Source: Microbacterium sp.
Lineage (GTDB): Bacteria > Actinomycetota > Actinomycetes > Actinomycetales > Microbacteriaceae
Direction: 5' to 3'
DNA length: 7,461 bases
NCBI GenBank assembly: GCA_029267645.1
Contig: JAJUIM010000090.1
Coordinates: 1 to 7,461, forward strand
In this document: positions 1 through 6,489 of the stretch, one piece after another
Position numbering within the stretch: the first letter of the stretch is position 1
Layout of the letters: each line of letters opens with the position of its first letter
The notes under the pieces: generated by a model
Databases searched by the model: none
Seen by the model: the letters and a program-made list of their open reading frames with translations, nothing else
Told to the model about the DNA's origin: nothing
Position numbers and translations under genes: made by a program

Positions 1-749
1 ATGTCGGTCTCGGGGATCGCGTGGTGCGAGTCGCCCTCGGCCGCGCCGTGGCCCGGGAAATGCTTCAGCGTCGTGTGCACGCGGTCGCCCTCGCCGCGCA
101 CGGCTGCGGCGACGGCGTCGCCCACGGCGCGGGGATCCGTGCCGAACGCGCGCGAGAAGATGAAGGATCCGTCGCTGCGCGGCACGTCGGCGACGACGCC
201 GAAGTTGACCTTGACGCCCGCCGCGGCGAGCAGCTCGCCGCGCGATGCGAAGGCGTCCTCGATCGCCGAGGCGTCCGCGCCCTTGAGGTCGAGCGCCGAC
301 GGCAGGTCGTCCCACGGCAGGCGCGAGACGTCGCCGCCCTCCTGGTCGATGCCGATGAGCGGCGCGGGATCCGCCGCTGCCCCGACGGCGTCGGTCACGG
401 CGCGCAGGCTCGCCTCGTCGGGCGGGACGTTCGCGCCCATGAGGATGAGCCCACGCGGCCCAGAGGCGATGTAGTCGGCGAGGGCGTCCGGCTCCGCGCC
501 GGGCGCCGTGCCCATGACGACGGTCGCCGCGCGGTCCTCGAGCGACATGCCCGCGACGATCTCCTCCGCCCGCTCACGCGGCGACGGAGGGGTGGGTTCG
601 GGGGTCGGGGTGGGGGACGGCGTCGTCTGCGCGGACGGCGATGCCGTCGGCGCGGGCTGCGCGTCGCGGTCGCTCTCCGCGTCGGCGCAGCCCGTGAGGA
701 GCGCCGCCGCGACGAGCGCCGCGGCCGCCGCCCTCCCCCGACCCGTCAG
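1..749 (-). CDS. Glycoside hydrolase family 3 lipoprotein, NagZ-like beta-N-acetylhexosaminidase (3' end cut by left edge)
   Basis: Probably an exported, lipid-anchored GH3 enzyme that removes N-acetylglucosamine (or a related sugar) from cell-wall fragments or glycans. 249 residues are visible. Numbered from a CTG at 749-747: residues 1-21 form a lipoprotein signal, with arginines at 4 and 6, an Ala/Leu/Val core and lipobox LTGC with Cys21. Residues about 31-58 are a Pro/Thr/Ser linker. The GH3 barrel starts near 60, with GIDQEGG at 133-139, KHFPGHG at 229-235 and the D-S-H triplet at 240-242, which in NagZ enzymes carries the Asp/His acid-base dyad. The nucleophile Asp would lie beyond the left edge. 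No ATG, GTG or TTG precedes the signal in frame within the preceding 30 codons or so, and the first in-frame ATG (residue 68) follows the lipobox. A CTG start overlapping the gatB stop (CTGA) therefore fits best. No clear ribosome site is seen, so coupling to gatB is likely. The family call is firm; substrate and start are inferred. Confidence -1.
   Translation of the reverse strand, partial: MTGRGRAAAAALVAAALLTGCADAESDRDAQPAPTASPSAQTTPSPTPTPEPTPPSPRERAEEIVAGMSLEDRAATVVMGTAPGAEPDALADYIASGPRGLILMGANVPPDEASLRAVTDAVGAAADPAPLIGIDQEGGDVSRLPWDDLPSALDLKGADASAIEDAFASRGELLAAAGVKVNFGVVADVPRSDGSFIFSRAFGTDPRAVGDAVAAAVRGEGDRVHTTLKHFPGHGAAEGDSHHAIPETD
589..616 (+). other. G-quadruplex-forming motif within the lipoprotein linker region
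   Basis: Five runs of three to five G (589-592, 594-596, 600-604, 607-610, 612-616) are separated by 1-3 bases on the plus strand, matching the usual G3+ with short loops pattern. The gene is on the minus strand, so its messenger RNA is C-rich here and the G-rich strand is the template. The runs encode the Pro/Thr linker through CCC and ACC codons, which may be the whole cause. Confidence 0.6.
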
Positions 750-2257
750 GACTGCGCCCGCTCGAGGATCAGCTCGCGCACGCGAGCGGCATCGGCCTGG
801 CCCTTCATGGCCTTCATGACGGCGCCGATGATGGCGCCCGCGGCCTGGACCTTGCCGCCGCGGATCTTCTCGAGCACATCGGGCTGCGCTGCGAGCGCCT
901 CGTCGATCGCCGCGATGAGGGCGCCGTCGTCGCTCACGACCGCGAGCCCGCGGGCGTCGACGACCTCCTGCGGGGATCCCTCGCCCGCGATGACGCCCTC
1001 GAGCACCTGGCGCGCGAGCTTGTCGGTGAGCGTGCCCGCGTCGACGAGCTGCTGCAGCTCGGCGACGTGCGCGGGGCTCACGAGGTCGGCGGGCTCGCGC
1101 GAGTCGGCGTTCGCGATACGGGTGATCTCGCCCGTCCACCACTTGCGCGCCGCGGCCGGCGTCGCGCCCGCGGCGACCGTCTGCTCGACCGCGTCGGTCA
1201 GGCCGCCGTTCGCGACGTCCTGGAACTCGAGGTCGGTGAAGCCCCACTCCTGCTTGAGGCGGCGCCGCTTGGCGGCAGGCGCCTCGGGGAGCTTCGCCCG
1301 CAGCTCCTCGATCAGCTCGGCGCTCGGCGCGACCGGCAGCAGATCGGGCTCCGGGAAGTAGCGGTAGTCGTCGGCGTCGGACTTCGGACGACCGGGCGAG
1401 GTCTCGCCCGTGTCCTCGTGCCAGTGGCGCGTCTCCTGCGTGATCGTGCCGCCCTGCTCGAGGATCGCGGCCTGGCGGCGGATCTCGTAGCGCACGGCGC
1501 GCTCGACCGAGCGCATCGAGTTGACGTTCTTCGTCTCGGTGCGCGTGCCGAGCGTCTCGGATCCGCGCGGGCGCAGCGAGACGTTCGCGTCGCAGCGCAC
1601 GTTGCCGCGCTCCATGCGCGCCTCGCTGATGCCGAGCGAGCGGGCGATGTCGCGGATCGTGCCGAGATACGCCTTCGCGAGCTCGGGCGCGCGGTGCTCG
1701 GCACCGAAGATCGGCTTCGTCACGATCTCGACGAGCGGCACGCCCGCGCGGTTGTAGTCGACGAGCGACGACGAGGCGCCCTGGATGCGGCCGGCGGATC
1801 CGCCCACGTGCGTGAGCTTGCCCGCGTCCTCCTCCATGTGCGCGCGCTCGATCGGGATGTCGAAGCGCGTGCCGTCGGCAAGCTCGACCTCGACGGAGCC
1901 CTCGAACGCGATCGGCTCGTCGTACTGGCTGATCTGGTAGTTCTTGCCGAGGTCGGGGTAGAAGTAGTTCTTCCGCGCAAAGCGGCTCGACGGCGCGATC
2001 GAGCAGCCGAGCGCGAGGCCCAGGCTGATCGAGCTCACGACGGCCTCGCGGTTGACGACGGGCATCGATCCGGGCAGGCCGAGGTCGACGGGCGCGATGA
2101 GCGTGTTCGGCTCAGCGCCGTGGAACTCCTCGTTGGCCGGGTTGCCCGCGGCCGAGAACATCTTCGTGCGCGTGTTGAGCTCGACGTGCACCTCGAGCCC
2201 GATGACGGGCTCGTACTTCTCGAGCGCGGCGTCGAAGTCCATGAGCGTCGCAGCCAT
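746..2257 (-). CDS. gatB: Asp-tRNA(Asn)/Glu-tRNA(Gln) amidotransferase subunit B
   Basis: GatB is the tRNA-binding and kinase subunit of the GatCAB amidotransferase. It phosphorylates the carboxylate of tRNA-bound Glu or Asp with ATP, and ammonia from GatA then forms the amide. The 503 residues match the usual family length. The cradle domain opens with [20 protein letters not shown] near residues 15-34. The family signature [16 protein letters not shown] lies near 165-182 and [11 protein letters not shown] near 296-307. The last 150 residues or so are the helical and YqeY-like tail that grips the tRNA. The chosen ATG is 7 nt after GGAGG (2269-2265) and overlaps the gatA stop as TGATG, so translation is probably coupled. 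An in-frame start at 2311 would add 18 residues inside gatA and has no comparable ribosome site. The gene is intact and the identification is secure. Confidence 0.98.
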   Translation of the reverse strand: MAATLMDFDAALEKYEPVIGLEVHVELNTRTKMFSAAGNPANEEFHGAEPNTLIAPVDLGLPGSMPVVNREAVVSSISLGLALGCSIAPSSRFARKNYFYPDLGKNYQISQYDEPIAFEGSVEVELADGTRFDIPIERAHMEEDAGKLTHVGGSAGRIQGASSSLVDYNRAGVPLVEIVTKPIFGAEHRAPELAKAYLGTIRDIARSLGISEARMERGNVRCDANVSLRPRGSETLGTRTETKNVNSMRSVERAVRYEIRRQAAILEQGGTITQETRHWHEDTGETSPGRPKSDADDYRYFPEPDLLPVAPSAELIEELRAKLPEAPAAKRRRLKQEWGFTDLEFQDVANGGLTDAVEQTVAAGATPAAARKWWTGEITRIANADSREPADLVSPAHVAELQQLVDAGTLTDKLARQVLEGVIAGEGSPQEVVDARGLAVVSDDGALIAAIDEALAAQPDVLEKIRGGKVQAAGAIIGAVMKAMKGQADAARVRELILERAQS

Positions 2258-3771
2258 CAGCGGGCCTCCCCGTTCAGCACGGGCGCGCGGTCGAGCAGCG
2301 GCGCCCCCCATTCGTCCACGAGCAGCGCCTCGAGCGCCGCGCTCACGCGATACAGGCGCGCGTCCTCGTACGCGGGCGCGAGGAACTGGATCCCGACGGG
2401 CAGCCCGTCGTCGCTCGCGAGGCCCGACGGGACCGAGATGCCGGGCACGCCCGCGAGGTTCGCGGGGATCGTCGCGAGGTCGTTCGCGTACATCGCGAGC
2501 GGGTCGTCGAGCTTCTCGCCGAGGCGGAAGGCCGTCGTCGGCGCGGACGGCGTCGCGATGACGTCGACCTTGTCGAACGCGTCGGCGAAGTCGCGCTGGA
2601 TGAGCGTGCGCACCTTCTGCGCGCTGCCGTAGTAGGCGTCGTAGTAGCCCGCGGACAGCGCGTACGTGCCGAGGATGATGCGGCGCTTGACCTCGGGACC
2701 GAAGCCCGCGTCGCGCGTCGCCGACATGACGTCCTCAACCGTGCCGCCCGGCACCTCGACGCGCATGCCGAAGCGCACGGAGTCGAACTTCGCGAGGTTG
2801 CTCGATGCCTCCGCCGGGAGGATCAGGTAGTACGCGGCCGTCGCGTACTCGAAGTGCGGCGCGCTGATCTCGACGACCTCGGCGCCGTGCGCCTCGAGGA
2901 GCGCGACGGAGGCGCGGAACGACTCTTCGACGCTCGCCTGGAAGCCCGTGCCCGTGAGCTCACGGACGACGCCGACGCGCAGGCCCTTCAGGACCTCGCC
3001 CGTCGCGCCCTCGCGTGCGGCCGCCGCGAACGACGGCCAGTCGTGCGCGAGGCTCGTCGCGTCGTGCGGGTCGTGCCCGCCGATCACGTCGTGCAGGAGG
3101 CCCGCATCGAGCACGGTGCGCGCGACGGGGCCGATCTGGTCGAGGCTCGAGGCCAGCGCGATCGAGCCGTAGCGGCTCACGGCGCCGTAGGTCGGCTTGA
3201 CGCCGACCGTGCCGGTCACGTGCGCCGGCTGGCGGATGGATCCGCCCGTGTCGCTGCCGAGCGCGAGGGGCGCCTCGAAGGCGGCGACGGCAGCGGCTGA
3301 TCCGCCGCCCGAGCCGCCGGGGATGCGGTCGAGGTCCCACGGGTTGCGGGTGGGGCCGTACGCCGAGTGCTCGGTCGACGAGCCCATCGCGAACTCGTCC
3401 ATGTTCGTCTTGCCGAGCGCGACGAGGCCCGCCTCGCGCGCCTTCTGGACGACCGTCGCGTCGTAGGGCGACATGTAGCCCTCGAGGATCTTCGAACCCG
3501 AGGTCGACGGCATGTCGGTCGTGACGAGCACGTCCTTGATCGCGAGCGGTACGCCCGCGAGCTCGGGCAGCTGCTCGCCGGCACCGCGGCGCTCGTCGAT
3601 GCCGCGCGCGACGTCGATCGCCGCGTCGTTAACGTGGAGGAAGGCGTGCACATCGCCGTCGACCGCGCGGATGCGCTCGAGGTGCGCCTCGGTCGCCTCG
3701 ACGCTCGAGACCTCGCCCGAGGCGAGCGATGCGGCCAGCTCGGCCGCCGTGAGCTTCGTGAGATCGGACAT
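2257..3771 (-). CDS. gatA: Asp-tRNA(Asn)/Glu-tRNA(Gln) amidotransferase subunit A
   Basis: GatA is the glutaminase subunit of GatCAB. It hydrolyses glutamine in the amidase-signature fold and sends ammonia through the complex to GatB. The protein has 504 residues, normal for the family. The Ser-cisSer-Lys triad is complete: Lys79 in LAIKDVL, Ser154 in PGGSGGGS and Ser178 in [12 protein letters not shown]. These are the same residue numbers as in Staphylococcus aureus GatA. Other family blocks are [15 protein letters not shown] near 120-134, [11 protein letters not shown] near 143-153, and the C-terminal [11 protein letters not shown]. The ATG at 3771 is preferred: it sits 7 nt after GGAGG (3783-3779), the same spacing as gatB, and overlaps the gatC stop. 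A GTG at 3774 would add one residue at only 4 nt spacing. No missing residue or frameshift is seen. Confidence 0.98.
   Translation of the reverse strand: MSDLTKLTAAELAASLASGEVSSVEATEAHLERIRAVDGDVHAFLHVNDAAIDVARGIDERRGAGEQLPELAGVPLAIKDVLVTTDMPSTSGSKILEGYMSPYDATVVQKAREAGLVALGKTNMDEFAMGSSTEHSAYGPTRNPWDLDRIPGGSGGGSAAAVAAFEAPLALGSDTGGSIRQPAHVTGTVGVKPTYGAVSRYGSIALASSLDQIGPVARTVLDAGLLHDVIGGHDPHDATSLAHDWPSFAAAAREGATGEVLKGLRVGVVRELTGTGFQASVEESFRASVALLEAHGAEVVEISAPHFEYATAAYYLILPAEASSNLAKFDSVRFGMRVEVPGGTVEDVMSATRDAGFGPEVKRRIILGTYALSAGYYDAYYGSAQKVRTLIQRDFADAFDKVDVIATPSAPTTAFRLGEKLDDPLAMYANDLATIPANLAGVPGISVPSGLASDDGLPVGIQFLAPAYEDARLYRVSAALEALLVDEWGAPLLDRAPVLNGEAR
2265..2269 (-). promoter_or_regulatory. 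Ribosome binding site of gatB
   Basis: GGAGG, read on the minus strand within a GGGGAGG run, lies inside the end of gatA, 7 nt before the ATG at 2257. It decides the gatB start in favour of this ATG over the longer in-frame option at 2311. Confidence 0.85.
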
Positions 3772-4070
3772 CACTGCTCCTCCCCCAGGATCGCCGTCAC
3801 GCGGAAGCGGGTGCCGTCGCTGTCGGGCGCGTTGCGCAGCGCCTCGTCGGTCGTGAGCATGTCGCCCGGGATGTCCTCCCGGAACACATTCTCGAGAGGG
3901 ATCGGGTGGCTCGTCGCCGGGACGTCCGAGGTCGCGACCTCGCTCACCTGCGCGATGCTCGCGACGATGGCGTCGAGCTCGCCGGTGAGGCTGGTCACCT
4001 CCTCGTCGGACAGCTGGATCCGGGCGAGCACACCGAGATGGCGCACGAGATCGGGGGTGATGTCAGACAC
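3771..4070 (-). CDS. gatC: Asp-tRNA(Asn)/Glu-tRNA(Gln) amidotransferase subunit C
   Basis: GatC is the small subunit that wraps around the GatA-GatB interface and stabilises the complex. The 99 residues match the family. The N-terminal helix contains [14 protein letters not shown] (about residues 11-24), followed by a second helix and the extended [15 protein letters not shown] segment (about 55-69). The C-terminal block is [19 protein letters not shown]. The start is GTG at 4070-4068, weakly supported by a G-rich stretch just upstream. It lies 9 nt after the stop of the 73-residue gene, and its own TGA shares one base with the gatA ATG. Gene order C-A-B is the common bacterial arrangement. 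Confidence 0.97.
   Translation of the reverse strand: MSDITPDLVRHLGVLARIQLSDEEVTSLTGELDAIVASIAQVSEVATSDVPATSHPIPLENVFREDIPGDMLTTDEALRNAPDSDGTRFRVTAILGEEQ
3779..3783 (-). promoter_or_regulatory. Ribosome binding site of gatA
   Basis: GGAGG, within GGGGGAGGAG on the minus strand, lies inside the end of gatC. It is 7 nt before the ATG at 3771 and only 4 nt before the GTG at 3774. The matching 7-nt spacing in gatB favours the ATG. Confidence 0.85.
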
Positions 4071-4079
4071 CCCACCAGT

Positions 4080-4301
4080 CTACGCGTCCGAAGCGCGCGG
4101 CTCGGGACAGCGCAGCGCGCCGTCCTCCCCCGCGATGTGCTCGTCCTTGGGCCTGCCGCACCGATCGCACGGCGGCGGCGCCTGCTCGCCGTACGGCCCG
4201 ACCTGCGCGGGGCCCGCATAGCGGATGAGGCGCGAGTTGAACCAGCGGTAGAAGCCGCCCGCCTCGCGGATCCGCTGTCTGAGGGGTTTCTGGTCGCTCA
4301 T
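4080..4301 (-). CDS. Conserved-looking 73-residue protein with CxxC zinc-knuckle motif, first gene of the gat operon
   Basis: Function unknown. Residues 1-35 are basic and aromatic, with a probable helix (RQRIREAGGFYRWFNSRLIR at 9-28). A Gly/Pro-rich turn and the sequence PPPCDRCGRPKDEHI follow. Cys45, Cys48, His55 and Cys65 make a C-x2-C-x6-H-x9-C pattern that could hold one zinc ion, as in a small zinc ribbon. There is no signal peptide or membrane segment, so it is probably cytosolic. The ATG at 4301 lies 7 nt downstream of TACACT, a good actinobacterial -10 hexamer, so the message may be leaderless. Only 9 nt separate its stop from gatC, so it should share the gat transcript. A longer in-frame reading to 4613 would run through the divergent regulator and is rejected. 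That the gene is real is well supported by motif, context and promoter geometry; a role with GatCAB is only a guess from position. Confidence 0.82.
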   Translation of the reverse strand: MSDQKPLRQRIREAGGFYRWFNSRLIRYAGPAQVGPYGEQAPPPCDRCGRPKDEHIAGEDGALRCPEPRASDA

Positions 4302-4343
4302 ATCTCTTAGTGTACGAACTGTTCGTGCGGATAGACTCGAATC
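4302..4343. promoter_or_regulatory. Divergent promoter region of the gat operon and the OhrR-like gene
   Basis: Only 42 nt separate the two divergent start codons. Leftward, TACACT (complement of 4309-4314) ends 7 nt before the ATG at 4301. Rightward, TAGACT (4332-4337) ends 6 nt before the GTG at 4344. Both fit the TANNNT -10 element of actinobacteria, at a distance that puts the transcript start at or next to the start codon, so both messages may be leaderless. No convincing -35 element is seen on either side. The palindrome at 4314-4326 lies between the two hexamers and touches the leftward one. Confidence 0.65.
4314..4326. promoter_or_regulatory. Candidate MarR/OhrR operator, perfect 6-1-6 palindrome
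   Basis: ACGAAC-T-GTTCGT is a perfect inverted repeat with a single central base. Including T4313, it reads as 7-base arms with one mismatch at the outer right position. That 7-1-7 layout beginning TAC resembles the Bacillus subtilis OhrR operator, whose arms are TACAATT and AATTGTA. It sits in the spacer of both predicted promoters, so a dimer bound here could block transcription both ways. Assigning it to the neighbouring regulator is inference from position and symmetry. Confidence 0.65.
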
Positions 4344-4784
4344 GTGACGGATCCGCGCGACGACCTGCTCCTGCTCGACAACCAGCTCTGCTTCGCCATC
4401 GTGACGGCGGCGCGCAACGTCGTGTCGCTGTACCGGCCGATCCTCGAGCCGCTCGGGCTCACGCACCCGCAGTACCTCGTGATGCTCGCGCTGTGGGAGC
4501 GCTCGCCGCGCACGCTCGGCGAGCTGGCCGACGCGCTCGCGCTCGAGCCCGCGACGGCGTCGCCGCTCGTCAAGCGGCTCGAGGCGCAGGGCCTCGTGCG
4601 GCGGGAGCGCCACCCGGGCGACGAGCGCCGCCTCGACATCACGCTGACCGAGGAGGGCGCCGAGCTGCGCGCGCAGGCGCTCGAGGTGCCCGGCCGCGTC
4701 ATGGCCGCGACGGGGCTGGATCCGGACGACCTCGCGCGGATCCGCGACGCGCTCGCGCCCTTCGCGGGCGGCCCTCGGATCTAA
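4344..4784 (+). CDS. MarR-family regulator, OhrR-type organic peroxide sensor
   Basis: A winged-helix DNA-binding protein of 146 residues, probably a dimeric repressor that leaves DNA when a single cysteine is oxidised by organic hydroperoxide. LLDNQLCFAIVTAARN near residues 10-25 is the OhrR N-terminal helix, with Cys16 aligned to the reactive Cys15 of B. subtilis OhrR. Tyr30 aligns with Tyr29, but the position of Tyr40 is His41 (THPQYL instead of TYPQYL). The helix-turn-helix spans about 56-83 (TLGELADALALEPATASPLVKRLEAQGLV, given in part by position), and the wing carries the DERR sequence at residues 93-96. The GTG start lies 6 nt after a TANNNT hexamer with no ribosome site, so translation may be leaderless. 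No ohr peroxidase gene is in the window. It probably represses itself and perhaps the divergent gat operon. A sensor of some other ligand cannot be excluded. Confidence 0.9.
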   Translation: MTDPRDDLLLLDNQLCFAIVTAARNVVSLYRPILEPLGLTHPQYLVMLALWERSPRTLGELADALALEPATASPLVKRLEAQGLVRRERHPGDERRLDITLTEEGAELRAQALEVPGRVMAATGLDPDDLARIRDALAPFAGGPRI

Positions 4785-4788
4785 CGAG

Positions 4789-6489
4789 CTACCGCGCGTC
4801 GGCGGCGAGCAGCTGCTCGCGGACCTCGCGACGAAGCACCTTCCCGATCATCGACGTCGGCAGGGCGTCGACCACGACGACGCGGCGGGGCGCCTTGTAG
4901 GGCGTCAGGATCCGCTTGACGAAGTCGCGCACCTCGTCGGCGTCGATCTCGGTCGCGCCGTCGAGGACGACGGCCGCGACGACCTCCTCGCCGTTCGCGC
5001 CGGGCAGCCCGACGACGGCCGCGTCGGCGATCGAGGGGTGCTGGCGCAGCGCGATCTCGACCTCGGTCGGCGCGACGTTGAACCCGCCCGTGATGATGAG
5101 CTCCTTGATGCGGTCGACGACGCGGAAGAAGCCGTCCTCGTCCATCTCGACGATGTCGCCCGTGCGGAACCAGCCGTCGACGAACACGCGCTCGGTCTCC
5201 TCGGGGCGGCCGTAGTAGCCGCCGAAGACCTGCGGCCCGCGCACGACGAGCTCGCCCGCCTCGCCCTGCGGCACGTCGCGCGTCGGGTCGTCGGGGTCGA
5301 CGACGCGGGCCTCCGTGCCCGGCAGCGGCAGGCCGATCGACCCCGCCTTCCGGTCGTCCGAGACGGGGTTCACGATGAGCACGGGCGAGCACTCGCTGAG
5401 GCCGTACCCCTCGACGAGGTAGCCCTTCGTCTCGCGCTCCCACGGCTCGACGAGCGCGTCCGCGTCGAGCGCCATGGCGCCCGAGACGCCGATGCGCGTG
5501 CCCTCGAGCGAGACGCCCTTCTCCTTCGCCCGCTGCAGCAGCCGCGAGGCGATGGGCGGGACGGCCGGCAGCACGGTCGCGGGGTACCGCTTCGTGACCT
5601 TCAGCACCATGTCGGGGTCGAACTTCGGGAAGAGCACGAGGCGCGCCGCCTGCGACATCGCGAACGTGAGGCACAGCGTGAGGCCGTACGCGTGGAACAT
5701 GGGCAGCACGGCGTAGACGACCGTGCCCTCGCCGCGGTGCACCTCGGGGATCCACGCGCGCGCTTGCGCCGCGTTGGCGAGGAGGTTGCGGTGCGTGAGC
5801 GAGGCGCCCTTGGGGTCGCCCGTCGTGCCGCTCGTGTACTGGATCACGGCGATGTCGTCGGTGTCGGGGCCGGGGACCGCGGGCGACAGCGGCGCGTAGC
5901 CGACGACCTGCTCCCACGAGATCGCGCCGCGGACGCGCTCGGTCAGCTGCGCGCGCTGAGCGCGCAGCTTCGGGATCGGCAGCCGGAGCGCCGCGCGCAT
6001 GTAGCGCGGCATGCCCTGCGTGACGTCGACCGAGACGAGCGTCGAGACCGCGAGGTCGGCCGGGAAGTCCTGGATCGTCGAGGCGACCTTGCTCCACACG
6101 ATCGCGTGCTTCGCGCCGTGGTCCTCGAACTGCTTGCGCAGCTCGCGCGCCGTGTAGAGCGGGTTGTGCTCGACGACGATCGCGCCGAGGCGCAGCACGG
6201 CGTAGAACGCGATGATGTGCTGCGAGCAGTTCGGCAGCACGAGCGCGACGGTGTCCCCCTTGCGCACGCCCTGCGCCCGCAGGCCCGCGGCCGCGCGCTC
6301 GATCGCCTCGGCGAGCTCGCCGTAGCGCGTGACGCGGCCGAAGAACTCGAGTGCGGGCGCGTCTGGGAACTCGCGCGCCGAGTCGGCGACGAGATCCATG
6401 AGGGATCCCGTCATCTCGGGGAGGTCGTCGGGCACGCCGGGGGCGTACGAGCGGGTCCAGGGGCGCGGCGGGTCGAACGCGTCAGTCAC
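4789..6489 (-). CDS. Long-chain fatty-acid-CoA ligase (AMP-binding family)
   Basis: An ANL-superfamily enzyme that activates a fatty acid with ATP to an acyl-AMP and then forms acyl-CoA. The 566 residues are a full-length, FadD-like protein. The N-terminus WTRSYAPGVPDDLP (11-24) is typical of actinobacterial members. The phosphate-binding loop is YTSGTTGDPKG (218-228). Further core motifs are GYGLSE (361-366), GWFRTGD (439-445) and the hinge DRIKELIITGGFNVAP (459-474). The C-terminal catalytic Lys550 sits in PTSMIGKVLRR. The GTG at 6489 is chosen because the conserved N-terminus begins right after it; the next ATG (residue 26) would remove it. The start overlaps the preceding phosphotransferase gene by 8 nt, and no ribosome site is visible, but a -10-like hexamer precedes it. 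Chain-length preference cannot be read from the sequence; a medium-chain or other carboxylate substrate is possible. Confidence 0.94.
   Translation of the reverse strand: MTDAFDPPRPWTRSYAPGVPDDLPEMTGSLMDLVADSAREFPDAPALEFFGRVTRYGELAEAIERAAAGLRAQGVRKGDTVALVLPNCSQHIIAFYAVLRLGAIVVEHNPLYTARELRKQFEDHGAKHAIVWSKVASTIQDFPADLAVSTLVSVDVTQGMPRYMRAALRLPIPKLRAQRAQLTERVRGAISWEQVVGYAPLSPAVPGPDTDDIAVIQYTSGTTGDPKGASLTHRNLLANAAQARAWIPEVHRGEGTVVYAVLPMFHAYGLTLCLTFAMSQAARLVLFPKFDPDMVLKVTKRYPATVLPAVPPIASRLLQRAKEKGVSLEGTRIGVSGAMALDADALVEPWERETKGYLVEGYGLSECSPVLIVNPVSDDRKAGSIGLPLPGTEARVVDPDDPTRDVPQGEAGELVVRGPQVFGGYYGRPEETERVFVDGWFRTGDIVEMDEDGFFRVVDRIKELIITGGFNVAPTEVEIALRQHPSIADAAVVGLPGANGEEVVAAVVLDGATEIDADEVRDFVKRILTPYKAPRRVVVVDALPTSMIGKVLRREVREQLLAADAR
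5945..5969. repeat. Perfect 10-bp inverted repeat with 5-nt loop inside the ligase gene
   Basis: AGCTGCGCGC (5945-5954) and GCGCGCAGCT (5960-5969) are exact reverse complements around the loop GCTGA. On the coding strand this region encodes the internally repetitive peptide LRAQRAQL (about residues 175-182). It could fold as a stable hairpin in the messenger RNA. There is no U-run after it and it lies mid-gene, so it is not a terminator. Chance from high GC and repeated codons is the simplest reading. Confidence 0.6.

Noticed and set aside
21..1361. 446-codon open frame on the plus strand
   Set aside because: Lies opposite the GH3 gene and gatB. Its product is Arg/Ala-rich and low in complexity, with no family motif, as expected from an antisense frame in high-GC DNA.
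1067..2632. 521-codon open frame on the plus strand
   Set aside because: Antisense to gatB and the end of gatA; Arg/Val/Asp-rich product with no recognisable domain.
4302..4613. Upstream extension of the 73-residue gene
   Set aside because: It would run antisense through the start of the regulator and both predicted promoters. Its composition becomes Arg-rich and the ATG at 4301 has a well-placed -10 element.
4785..4788. Terminator between the convergent genes
   Set aside because: Only 4 nt lie between the stops, and no stem with a U-run is visible on either strand nearby.
4310..4900. 196-codon plus-strand frame overlapping the regulator
   Set aside because: Out-of-frame reading of the OhrR-like gene. 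The frame at 4344-4784 carries clear family motifs and this one does not.
4781..6097. 438-codon minus-strand frame within the ligase
   Set aside because: A frame-shifted reading of the ligase gene; Arg/Ala/Gly-rich and lacking the conserved motifs present in the correct frame.
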